Shown one piece after another: positions 35,624 through 46,219 of a DNA stretch of 64,000 nucleotides (its first letter is position 1; each line of letters opens with the position of its first letter). A program made the translations under genes and the position numbers. This DNA is from Theobroma cacao. Its lineage: Eukaryota > Streptophyta > Magnoliopsida > Malvales > Malvaceae. Location: contig NC_030859.1 of the NCBI RefSeq assembly GCF_000208745.1, positions 4,702,593 to 4,766,592 on the forward strand, read 5' to 3'. The notes under the pieces are model-generated. The model had not been told where the DNA came from, did no database searches, and saw only the letters and a program-made list of their open reading frames with translations.

Positions 35624-35952
35624 AAGGTGGTATTAATAATGGATCCAATTGGGTCAAGAAAACTACGTTTAGCCATTAATTTGGCAACCCATTTTCCTAT
35701 TGAAATCATCAATGCTAATTCCATGCAAATCTATCAAGGTTTTGATGTCCTTACCAACAAAGTTCCCTTCCATGAACAAAAAGGTTTTGGCTTTTTTTTT
35801 TTCATTTTTTAATGGGTTATTTATTTTGTCAAGGAGTACCACATCATCTGTTGGGTATTGTCAGCTCAAATGTGAAATTCACTATTAAGAAGTTTAGGGA
35901 TATGCAATTCTTGTTGCTAAAAGAATTAAAGTCTATTTCAATTTTTTCGTAG
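35624..35952 (+). pseudogene. tRNA dimethylallyltransferase (IPT2-like) gene fragment, decayed
   Basis: Reading from 35624, KVVLIMDPIGSRKL is followed by LAINLATHFPIEIINANSMQ and FDVLTNKVPFHEQKG. After a gap of 50 bases (35784-35833, bounded by gt and ag) comes VPHHLLGIVSS and a short diverged tail to a TAG near 35952. This is the N-terminus of a plant tRNA isopentenyltransferase (IPT2/MiaA family), which transfers dimethylallyl to A37 of tRNA and feeds cis-zeatin formation. The P-loop, GPTGSGKS in working enzymes, reads DPIGSRKL here, so nucleotide binding is lost. The DSMQ motif reads NSMQ, changing the catalytic Asp. The rest of the enzyme is absent. The retained intron argues against a processed retrocopy. 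A fragment moved or left by DNA duplication is the best reading. Confidence 0.75.
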
Positions 35953-38900
35953 TGCAACCTATTGTTATATCTAAAAGAAAAAAATTCTTTAAAACTGAGT
36001 TACCACAAACGAGTATAAATATTGACTTTTCAATTTTCATTTAATTTATCTCAACAACCATTGATATATTTGACTAATTATTTAAATTATAATCAACAAA
36101 TATTATATATACTATAAAGAAGTTAAAAATAAATAAACATCACACACTTGTCATATCAAACAATAAATTGAAAAAATCAAACAATAAAGAGAGTTTTCAA
36201 AGAAAAAAAAAGAACAATAGAAAATAAAATAAAAAAAATAATACCTAATTGCAGTTTTAAATTTTAAATTTTCTTTTCCCTTAATTTTTGTAAGAACAAA
36301 AAAAACCCTAAAAAGATGATTTGCAGAAAGAGTGAGAGAAGAGAGAGATCTATAAGGAGAGAAGGAAGGGGTATTTTTTGGTAGAGGATCTTTTTGGAAA
36401 AAAAATAACACTTTTAAGAAGTTAGCTTGTTTTTTTTTTTATAAAAAGAGTATTTTTTAAGTTTTTTTAAAAAAAATTATATTTTTTTAAAAATTTCTCA
36501 TAAAGTACTATTTGNACTTCTATTTATTTTATATTAAACATTCATTATTATATTTACAAAATCTAAATTCTTTATTTATCTATATTCTTATTAATTATTT
36601 ATAAATAAAATTTTTTGATAAAAATATTTATGGGATTACCCCAAACCGTTATGATCCCATAATGATTTTTACTCTGAAAAATTTAAGAAGAATTACCCCT
36701 TGCAACTTTTAAAAAATTTATTTTTAAATAATTACAAACCTTTATTATTTTTTATTTTATAACTTTATTCTACTAATTTTAGTTGTAAGAATTTCATCTT
36801 AACTAAATTATGACCTAAAATAAAAACTTTATTTTTATTATATTTTATTTTTCATTAATACCAAAAGCATAATAAAAAATAAATAAACATAAACATAAAT
36901 ACATAAAATGACTAATATGAAGACTCAAGCTCATACTTGATAGATAGACCAACAATTAAATGAGTGTGGACCTAGAATGCAATTTGCAATCAAATAATTC
37001 AAGAATCCTAACAAAATGGGTTTGGACAACCAACCAATCCAATAATCCAAGAAGCATGCCGGGTAAGTGGCCTAGGACAACTAACCCAAAGCCTAAATGC
37101 TCCATTTCACTGGTTATCAAAACTACGTCGTTTCAACTTGGGTATAAAATCTTATCTTAGAAAAACCTAAGCCACTTTCTTTTCAATTTTTTCTCTCTAG
37201 TGTTGATGCTCTCCCTCCCTCTCTATAAAAATCTCCTTCCGTTTCACCAACTGCCACACCATCCGCCACCGCCCACCATTCCATGATGTCAGGATCTCAC
37301 CAAAATTCATCCCAAAACCCCTTTAAGCTGATATTTCTTTTAATTAGACTCGGTTTTTTTTTAAACTATACCGAAATTTCTAAATCTAAATCCAAAAGTT
37401 TCAAAACCCAAAAATCCAAGAACATTCTTTTTGTTAGTTTCTCAATTTTCCTTTTTTATCTATTATTGCGTTTTTTGGGTTTTTATAAATATTTTCTTAA
37501 AATTTTGATTTAATTGTAAGTCTTTGATTTTATTTATCTCCTTTTTTTGGGTATAAAAACCTTCAGATTTATGAAAGATTTTAGGATTCTATGGATCTTT
37601 TTCCTTTTCTTATTGATCATTTTCCTTTCAGTATTCCTTTCCTTTTTTGTTTTTTTTTTCAAAATTTCTTATTTTGATTTGCTTTCCTTTTTTATATTTT
37701 TTTATTATCTTTATTTGTATTTCTTTACCCTATTTTTATTGTTTAATTCATGGACTTGTCAACCCAACAGTATTACCTCATCGGATTTTAACCCATTTAG
37801 GTTATGAACCCATTTGGATTATAAACCCATTAATCTAAGAATCAAATCAAAATAAAATTAAAAATTAGATCAAAAAATAAAATACAAATAAATAAATAAC
37901 TAAATAGATTAATATGGTGTCTACAATTTTTTAAATAATTAAAAAAATAATAATGAATAAGAAATATAATTAAAATAAATCATTTTTTTTTCACTTTTCG
38001 CCTTTTATCTAATTCTTATATCTATAGTTTTCGTATCTTTTATTTTTTCTTATTTAATTTTTCTCATTTTCTTTATTTATTTTTCTCTTTTCCCTCTCTC
38101 CTATCTCTTGACCCTCCTCTGTCCTCATTTGGTATATATACCAAAAAATATTAAATAAAAAAAAAAGAGAAATGGTACCTTAGTGGTGAAATATAAAATA
38201 AAAAATTCATGTATTAGACATTAGTTGAGCCAAGTATTTAGCCAATCATGTCTTACATTTTAATTTCAAAAAATAGTTATAAATTTGATAAAAAAAATAA
38301 GCTACTCAAATAATGCACCATTAGATGTAATTATTATCAATTACAATATTGAGTTCAAAATATAACTTGAACTTTAACTTAAATTTAAAACTTCAATAAA
38401 TTTTAAATTTTATTTATATATAATATTAAAACATTTAAGATATTTGTTAGTATTCATGAGTCACTTGAATTAAATATTAAAATTTTTAAAATTTTTTTGA
38501 CTTAATAATCAAGTGCCTCAATAATAAGTCAGAGGAGCTCAATCTACTCAAAATCAATTGACTCACAAGGGCATTTAACTCATTTACATCACACTATTCA
38601 AGTTACGTCATGGCTTTTGATTGCAAATACTTTTTTGCAATAAATTTTGAATTTTGAAATTTTGGGATGGATTAGCAAACATTCATAACATTTAAAATTC
38701 AATTTCATACTTAATAACTTGGTTTTTAATGTTTTAACCTTTTTCTAATAGACTTGTAAAAAGAAATTTTAAACCTTTTGCATTCAAATTTTTTTGATAA
38801 AAGAGAGAGAGAGAGAGTTGTGTGAGTTATTTATTTTGTGTGATTTAAAGTTCCAATATAACAAAACTTTCATAAATAAAGAAAAAATTATCTATTATAT

Positions 38901-39786
38901 TTTTCTTAATATAATTCATAAATAAAAAAAATTCAAAAAGCTTAAAATTAGGAGGGATGATACTTAAAAAAGCTTCTCAACTATTCATAAAAATTAAAAA
39001 AATCCCTTATTCTTTTATTACTTTTTATTATACTCATTTAATTTTATTTTGAACCAAATAAATTATTATATTTTCATTTTGAATCAAATTAATAAAAGTT
39101 AAACTTAATCAAAATGACACTTATTAATTTATATCACATGATATATTAAAATATCATAATTAATGATAACGTAACATCTTGATATATCATAATTAATAAA
39201 AATTTATTAATTTAAAATAAAAATATAAAATGTTTTAATGAACATAATAAAAAAATAAAAAATTATTTAAATTTTTATTAAATAAAACTAATTAATGTAT
39301 TCAATGAATCTTATCAAGGGAAAATTTGAAAGTTAATCACATTAGCCTTATCATTTTTCATTTTTGACTATTTATTATTCATTTTTAACTTTTATTAATG
39401 AGAAATATTTTAAGCAAATAAAAAATAGAACTGTTTAATATTTAATTTTGAGGAAAATATCAAAACAATTTTTACAATAATATCTTAACTTTTTTCAAAA
39501 TTATAATTGATACTTATTTTTCATGCTAAAAGTTTTCGATTTATCAAACGTCATAGAAATATGAGCTAAACAAAATTACATGAGTATCGAAGAAAAAAGA
39601 AAAGAAAAAGAAAGGAAGAATATTATTTGTTTAATTGTAACATTTGATTTTCTTTGAATTGTGGCTCAACTGTCCGAACTGTTTTAGTAATATTTTCGTG
39701 GGAAACAAACACTACCTTTTCCTCCGCCATCACCACCCCTTTCCCAACCTCTCTCTCTCTCAGTAATTACCGTGAACGAAAATTCG
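35953..39786. other. AT-rich intergenic DNA and FLD promoter
   Basis: No supportable gene. A GC-richer island at about 37040-37300 carries tacgtcgtttcaa, a TATA-like gggtataaaatc (37140-37151), a CT-rich leader and ccgccaccgcccacc, and about 600 bases later ggtgtctaca (37916-37925). Together these resemble a Gypsy-type LTR, but no target duplication was found. A (GA)n tract lies at 38804-38818 and the inverted-repeat family copy 4 at about 39010-39290. A CT tract (39751-39762) lies just before the FLD ATG. Confidence 0.4.
39010..39290. repeat. AT-rich inverted-repeat family, copy 4
   Basis: Left arm tcatttaattttattttgaa and tatattttcattttgaatca; right arm tttaaaataaaaatataaaa and gaacataataaaaaaataaa, which is close to its reverse complement. 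The middle carries atcacatgatatatta and gataacgtaacatc. Confidence 0.45.
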
Positions 39787-42700
39787 ATGAACCCGCCCAA
39801 TCAAACCCCTGATCAATTCTCCCAATTCCCTCTTCCCCATTTTACTCTCCTTCCACCTTTACCAAACCCTACCCCTAACCGTAATTTCCATCCAATCCCA
39901 ACTCCAACACCAATCCCAATCCCTAACTCTAACCCTAATGCCACTCCTCATCTCACTGATCACCTCCTCTCCTTCCCAGTCCCCAAAAAACGACGACGCG
40001 GGAGGCCTCAACGTAGTGCCTCAACGTCATCATTTCACGTCCTTTCTTTCCCTAACGGCTCTTTCAACCCCAACCTGCCAAACTCTAACCCTAACCATAA
40101 TTCGATTCCGTCATCATCGACGGCGACGACACAGGTTACACCACCCAAAATCGCCGACGAGATCATCGTGATCAATAAGGAATCAACGACAGAGGCTCTT
40201 ACCGCTCTGTCTGCTGGATTCCCTGCTGATTCTCTCACCGAGGAAGAAATTGACTTCGGCGTCGTTTCCTCCGTTGGTGGCATCGAGCAGGTAAATTATA
40301 TTCTTATTCGAAATCACATTATTGCGAAATGGCGCGAAAATATATCCAATTGGGTGACTAAAGAAATGTTTGTTGATTCTATACCGAAACATTGTAGTCC
40401 GCTTTTAGATTCTGCTTATAATTATTTAGTTACACATGGATATATAAATTTTGGGGTTGCCCCAGCAATTAAGGAGAAAATTCCAGCGGAACCTAGTAAA
40501 AGTAATGTGGTTATAATTGGTGCCGGGTTGGCGGGGCTGGCTGCCGCTAGACAGTTAATGAGGTTTGGATTTAAGGTGACAGTTTTGGAAGGGAGGAAGA
40601 GAGCAGGTGGGAGGGTTTATACAAAGAAGATGGAAGGAGGGAATAGGGTGAGTGCAGCTGCAGATTTAGGTGGGAGTGTGTTGACAGGTACGTTGGGGAA
40701 TCCGTTAGGGATTGTGGCAAAACAATTGGGTGCTTCACTTTTTAAGGTGAGGGATAAATGCCCACTTTATCGGATGGATGGGAGGCCGGTGGATCCGGAT
40801 ATGGATATGAAGGTGGAGACTGCTTTTAATCGGCTTTTGGATAAGGCTAGTAGGCTTAGGCAGTTAATGGGGGATGTCGCAATGGATGTTTCACTTGGGG
40901 CAGCGTTGGAGACGTTTAGACAGGTTTATAGGGATGCGGTGACTGAAGAGGAGATGAATTTGTTTAATTGGCATCTTGCAAATTTGGAATATGCAAATGC
41001 TGGATTGGTGTCAAAGCTTTCGCTTGCATTTTGGGACCAAGATGATCCATATGACATGGGAGGGGATCATTGTTTCTTGCCTGGAGGGAATGGAAGGTTG
41101 GTTCAGGCTCTGGCAGAAAATGTGCCAATTTTGTATGAGAAAACTGTGCATACTATTAGGTATGGTAGTGATGGAGTGCAGGTTATGGCCGGGAGTCAGG
41201 TGTATGAAGGCGATATGGCATTATGTACAGTGCCTCTTGGAGTTTTGAAGAGTGGGTCAATCAAGTTTATTCCTGAGTTGCCTCAGAGGAAGCTTGATGG
41301 CATAAAGAGGTTGGGATTTGGGTTGTTGAATAAGGTTGGAATGCTTTTTCCTTACGTATTTTGGGGTACAGATCTTGATACCTTCGGGCATCTTACTGAA
41401 GATCCAAACCATCGAGGGGAGTTTTTTCTATTTTACAGCTATGCAACAGTTGCTGGCGGTCCACTCTTGCTTGCTTTAGTGGCAGGAGAAGCTGCCCACA
41501 GGTTTGAGACTATGCCTCCTACAGATGCAGTAACCCAGGTTCTCCAAATTCTCAAGGGTAATAAATTTAATTTCATGTGTTGACATGCTTTATTTATTGC
41601 TGCTTCTTTCTTTCTCTAAGTTGAAATCTATCTTGTAGTCTGAAATACCAAAATACATTCATTAGATACAAAATATATATTTAACGTATGATGCATTTTA
41701 ATTTTTTCTATGTATTGTTTCTAAGCGTGGCTCAATTTAATTGCAACTTCCTTGAATAGTAGATAACTCTTTGGTTTTATGTGCATATTTTTTGAAGAAA
41801 GGGTTTACATATGATGCATTTTTTTATCTATTTTATGTATTAGTTGCATGTGTGGCTCAATTTATTGGCAACTTCCTTGAATAGTAAATAACTCTAGGCA
41901 GTTTCTCATTGATTTTATGTGCATATTCTATAAAGGAAGAGCAGAGTGTCCTTTGTATTTGAATCAAGTGAAGTTAATTAATACTACATTTTTTGTGCAT
42001 TTTAACTTTGTTGGTTTTGGTTGTTGTTTATGATGTTAACTGGCAGTAATTAATTTCTTAAGTCCAAAGATTTAGGTTTTTGTTGGTTATGTGAAATTAT
42101 TCTGAGGCTTTGTGTATGGTTGCATTTAGGTATATATGAACCACAAGGAATCACTGTCCCGGAGCCCCTCCAAACTGTCTGTACCAGATGGGGTGGTGAT
42201 CCCTTCAGCCTAGGTTCATACTCTAATGTTGCAGTGGGAGCATCTGGGGATGACTATGATATATTAGCAGAAAGTGTGGGAGATGGAAGGCTTTTCTTTG
42301 CAGGGGAGGCCACTACAAGGCGGTATCCTGCCACCATGCATGGAGCTTTTCTTACTGGGCTAAGGGAAGCTGCAAATATGGCTCAATATGCCAAGACTCG
42401 GACTGGGAAGAAAAAGATTTACAGGAGTCCATCTAATAATGCCCATTCCTGTGCTTCTCTACTCATGGATTTGTTCAGAGAACCTGATTTAGAATTTGGG
42501 AGTTTTTCTGTTATTTTTGGTCGGAGGAATGCTGATCCAAAGTCACCTGCTATTTTGAGGGTGACATTTAGTGAGCCCCGAAAGAAGAATCAGGAAGGTT
42601 CAAAGACAGATCAGCAACATTCTAACAAGGTGCTTTTTCAGCAGCTCCAATCACATTTTAATCAGCAACAACAGCTGCATGTTTACACATTGTTATCAAG

Positions 42701-43492
42701 GCAACAGGCACTTGAGCTGAGAGAAGTGAGAGGCGGTGATGAGATGAGGTTGAACTACCTGTGTGAGAAGCTGGGAGTTAAGCTGGTGGGAAGGAAGGGT
42801 TTGGGACCTACTGCTGATTCCGTCATTGCTTCTATAAAAGCACAGAGGGGCGTTCGAAAACCCTCTTCAACTCCTTTGGCTCTAAAATCAGGTGAGAGTT
42901 GTTAGATTTTTATTGATTCCTTTATCCATAAATATGAAAATTACTTTTGTCTTAACACATGAAATAACATTTCTGTGGTTTGGTAAAGGGATGTCAAAGC
43001 TGAAAACAGGCACCCTGAAGCAAAAATTCATCAGGTAAGAGCCAAATGTTTCAATTTTATTCTTGTATAGGTTGACAATCTCCTTATAATTAATGAAGGA
43101 ATATTACCTGATCTTCTTTTCTTCTTTCTTCCTTATTTTCGCAGAAGGGCCAAAATAGTGCGCAACACTAAAGGGTTGATTCCTCCTCCAATTCTGAATG
43201 CGGTAAATGGCAGCGTGTCAGAGGAAATAAAAGTGATAAAGCAGGCTCCTCCTGACATCTCTACTTCAGGTATCTGAAGGTTTCTAGTTTACTTGCGTAG
43301 CTTCATTTTTTTGGGTTAATTTTCATGTCATGCAGTTGATTGTTCGAGTTGTATTCTCGTTCTTTTATTTCCTACTTCTAAAGTAACATCAATTGTTTTT
43401 GTGTCAGTTGGTTGCTATTGTGGTGTCAAATGTCTTAATTGTTTTTTTCTTCTGTCTTTCTGTACTTCACAGGAGTGTTTTCCTCTGTATAA
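39787..43492 (+). CDS. FLD: FLOWERING LOCUS D, LSD1-type lysine-specific histone demethylase homologue (5 exons)
   Basis: Exons 39787-41557, 42130-42891, 42989-43034, 43145-43269, 43473-43492 give about 907 codons. The start is the first ATG in frame; a GTG at 39772 is ignored. The N-terminus is Pro/Asn/Thr-rich with an AT-hook-like KKRRRGRPQR (67-76). A SWIRM domain covers about 141-225. The FAD-binding VVIIGAGLAGLAAARQL starts at 241, and the Lys matching LSD1 K661 lies in FGLLNKVGMLFP (about K516). The FAD C-terminal motif FFAGEATTRRYPATMHGAF is in exon 2. No Tower insertion is seen, as in other plant homologues. The C-terminus (SNAHSC, DPKSPAILRVT, FNQQQQ, GRKGLG) is FLD-specific and separates it from LDL1. 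FLD removes H3K4 methylation and represses FLC in the autonomous flowering pathway, and also affects systemic resistance. The last exon is uncertain: reading through the fourth donor would end the protein at 43277. Confidence 0.92.
39864..39871 (+). promoter_or_regulatory. telobox (AAACCCTA) within FLD exon 1
   Basis: The octamer sits at 39864-39871 inside codons of the Pro/Thr/Asn-rich N-terminus. Several further ctaaccctaa-type runs lie between 39870 and 40100. Teloboxes bind TRB proteins and are linked to Polycomb recruitment in Arabidopsis. Here the runs may simply reflect the low-complexity peptide. Confidence 0.3.
41686..41940. repeat. tandem duplication in FLD intron 1, unit about 125 bp
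   Basis: Two successive units share tatgatgcattt, tatgtatt, gtggctcaattta, gcaacttccttgaatagta, ataactct and ttttatgtgcatatt. The first covers about 41686-41808 and the second 41809-41940. The second carries a small insertion (aggcagtttctcattg). Confidence 0.7.
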
Positions 43493-45369
43493 AATATGGG
43501 GATACTACTGTTTTTGCCACTTGTTTCTTCTTGATTTGAAGTGACTTGTGATGGAAAAGCCAAGATAATAAATGCGATTTATGCTTTATTGAACTGTCCA
43601 AATTTACTTATTTGGTCGGTCTGTTGCTGTAGTTGTCTTTTTTGATAAGTTAATATTTTAAAAATCTGAATATTGAAACTTCCATTTTAATAGGGCAAAA
43701 TCTAGGTGAGACGTTGAAGCAATGAGCTGGGTATGTGATGGTGAATTCATTATGGATCCTGAAGATCTTGAGAGGTTATAGTGCAGTGACATTGTCTAAG
43801 CCAGAATGTTCTGCAGATTCCCTTCTTAAATGGATGGATCTTGTCTCTGAGTTCTTCAGAATGTTGCTTACAAGTTGCAACCAAAAGTTCTACCCCCACC
43901 AGTAGGGAACTGTATTATTTTGGTTAAACTTTTGGCTCAATCACTAGCACCGTGGAGACGTCCTTGCCTTTGGCCTATATCCGGAAAGGTTAAAATGCTA
44001 TAGCTAGCTATATATTGAGCAAGAACCAGATGGTGGCAACGGTCTGGGGATGCTTTACTTGATCATTCCCTGTTGAAGACATCCCTGCCACTTGCTGCAG
44101 CACCAAACTTGGCCTTTGAAATCACTTCTCTGACATCAGCAATTCTGAAGCTTGTGATCAAAGTTTGGCTATCAAAAGCCGTCCAATAGTCATGACGCCA
44201 GTTGTGACCAGATGTGATGGAGAAAATGTTCTGCCATAACTGAGGCTTTCTCAGTAAGATTCCGCATAAGAAGCAGAACAGGCACTTATTCTTTTATATT
44301 CTCACGTCATCAGAGAAACTGAGCAGTGTCTTTAGCAACTAGAAGATGGGACTGTTCTCGATGCTGTCAGTGACATTAAACCATATCCGAGGATGCTGCT
44401 TTCTATGACCTCAAGACTGCAGAATGATTAGCTGCATTTTAAAATCTTTGGTTAAAGATGACTTGCAAGGGTTAATTGATATCTATCTCAACATCTTGTG
44501 CCAACTATTTATCCCGCCTGATGGGGTAATAGTATTGGTTAAGCTTACACCCCAACCTTGAAGGCACTATCTTAAATAGCTAACTGCACATCAGGCTGTA
44601 TAGAAAGTTGAGGCAAATACTACGTCTATAAGATTTGAAAATATGTTTTGAGAAGCTCCTATCGATGTTTGCTTGGAGTAATGAACATTGATGAATGACA
44701 TCTGGAGATTTTCATTCAATTCCAACATCACTATAATTTTTTTTCGCTGACTGGTGTTCTCTATCCTTCCATTTATTTTTGTTGTTTTATTGTGTTTCCT
44801 CCTTAAGATGAAGGTACACTAATGTTACTTATTTGGAGGAAAACACCCTTGAATAGCACTTCGGCCCTGGGATTTGACCATTTTGCTGGACATTTCAAGG
44901 CATGATGCAGGCAAGTCTAGTAAGTAGGACAATCATTGGCGCCACTGGGTGTGGGTGTCTTCCTTGGTTTGATGGACTGGTTATTTGGCACGAAGCCATA
45001 AGCCCCTGTCACTGCAGAATGACCCAAATGGTCTCCAAGTACGATAGAGAGGGGAACTGCTATGTCCTGCGGTCGGAGGCCATTAAGAGCAAGCAAAACT
45101 AGAGATGCTTGCCTAATTAAACCGCTCTTTCAAGGGTTTGAAGACGGAACTGTCAAAAACGTTCAGAGAACTGGAAAGAACAATAAGACTGAATACTGCA
45201 ATTTTAATTTTATTTATACCACCAAATCATTGATATTAAAGAATAAATTGCTCCATCAATTAATTTGTATATAACCATGTATATAACCATTCTCTGGACA
45301 TACTTTTACAACAAGCAACAGTATTTACACAACTCAAGCTTCTTCTTCTTCAATCTAAATGCTGTCAAG
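43493..45369. other. region between FLD and the BORCS8-like gene; probable FLD 3' UTR, no other gene
   Basis: About 1.9 kb lies between two convergent genes. Base composition is less AT-rich than in other intergenic parts. Frames are short and broken, and none matches a family I recognise. The first part is probably FLD 3' UTR. Confidence 0.5.
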
Positions 45370-46191
45370 TTAAAACCCACCTGTGTCAGTGTCTCCCTTG
45401 CTTTTATCCATTTTGCCTTCAGTCCCTTCCAACCATTGTTCTAATTTAGCTTCTTTATCAGCCTTGAAATCATCATAGTTTTCGGACATGAACGATAAAT
45501 TGTGATGCGACGGCTTGACATCATCTTCAGTTGCTTCCTCTTCTTCTTCATGGACTTCATCTGCCATTTGACAGGATAAGGGTAGCTCATCAGCTTCTGT
45601 ATCAGGAATTGATGAACTAGTACTGGCAGATGCAACTGATAGTGGTGGAGTAGGATGTGACAGTGGCTTCTGGGGCTGCTTCTGTATCTGTTCCTTGGAC
45701 TCAAGTTGTGGCCACTTAAAATTGCTTGCCTTTTGCCTTGCTGACTTGATTACAGTTGAAAAATAATTAGTTCCATCCTGCTGGACATTTTCAGAGCCAC
45801 GACCCCAAGACATTGGTCCCCAAGAGCTAGTTCTTCTCATCTGAAAGCTTGAAGCAGGACTGTGGATCAATCCTCTCTTCTGTTGTTTTGCTGACATTAT
45901 CGTTAGAGAATTCCTAATGTCCTTAATCATCTCATCAGCAATAGGAAAGCCACATTCCTTCATCGACCTCACCATGGTGATAGAATCTTCCAAGTCCTCT
46001 GTGTGCAAAGTTGCTTCACGAGACTTTTCTACAACATGATTATTGAGATTAACTACATTTGGAACTGCATTTTGGGTGTGCTGTTGAACATAGAAAAGAC
46101 CCACGGAGGGTTCATTCGCCACGTACTTGATCATCTCTGCCAGGGATTCAGTTATCTCCACAAAGCCATCCACAGTGGAGAATCCATTCAT
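45370..46191 (-). CDS. BORCS8/MEF2BNB-like protein
   Basis: A 273-codon frame from ATG at 46189-46191; the in-frame TTG upstream is not used. Residues 1-100 match the BORC subunit 8 family. They carry the family core VANEPSVGLFYVQQHTQNAV and a long helix with TEDLEDSI. The remainder is plant-specific and low complexity: RRTSSWGPMSWGRG, a Pro/Ser-rich stretch, an acidic run VHEEEEEATEDD, and a C-terminal acidic/basic helix with EQWLEGTEGK. In animals BORCS8 belongs to BORC, which couples lysosomes to kinesin through ARL8. A similar role on plant vacuoles or endosomes is inference only. The gene is convergent with FLD. A leader exon ending at 47299 (ttttttg|gtaagt) spliced to an acceptor near 46220 (aaaccag) is likely. 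No breaks seen. Confidence 0.65.
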   Translation of the reverse strand: MNGFSTVDGFVEITESLAEMIKYVANEPSVGLFYVQQHTQNAVPNVVNLNNHVVEKSREATLHTEDLEDSITMVRSMKECGFPIADEMIKDIRNSLTIMSAKQQKRGLIHSPASSFQMRRTSSWGPMSWGRGSENVQQDGTNYFSTVIKSARQKASNFKWPQLESKEQIQKQPQKPLSHPTPPLSVASASTSSSIPDTEADELPLSCQMADEVHEEEEEATEDDVKPSHHNLSFMSENYDDFKADKEAKLEQWLEGTEGKMDKSKGDTDTGGF

Positions 46192-46219
46192 CTTGTTGAA
46201 GGTGAATGACAATTCATCA

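Noticed and set aside
37283..37838. Overlapping Phe/Leu-rich frames resembling membrane segments
   Set aside because: They come from T-rich DNA of a possible LTR. No start context or conservation signs.
37140..37925. LTR-like block with TATA box and terminal ggtgtctaca
   Set aside because: No matching second LTR, no clear 5' end and no target duplication, so it is mentioned only in the intergenic entry.
39772..39786. GTG as the start of FLD
   Set aside because: Plant nuclear genes start with ATG. The in-frame ATG at 39787 follows five codons later.
44902..45102. 66-codon frame after FLD
   Set aside because: Short, no recognisable motif, probably FLD 3' UTR or decayed DNA.
46192..46212. Seven extra N-terminal codons of the BORCS8-like protein
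   Set aside because: The upstream start would be TTG. The ATG at 46191 begins the conserved region directly.
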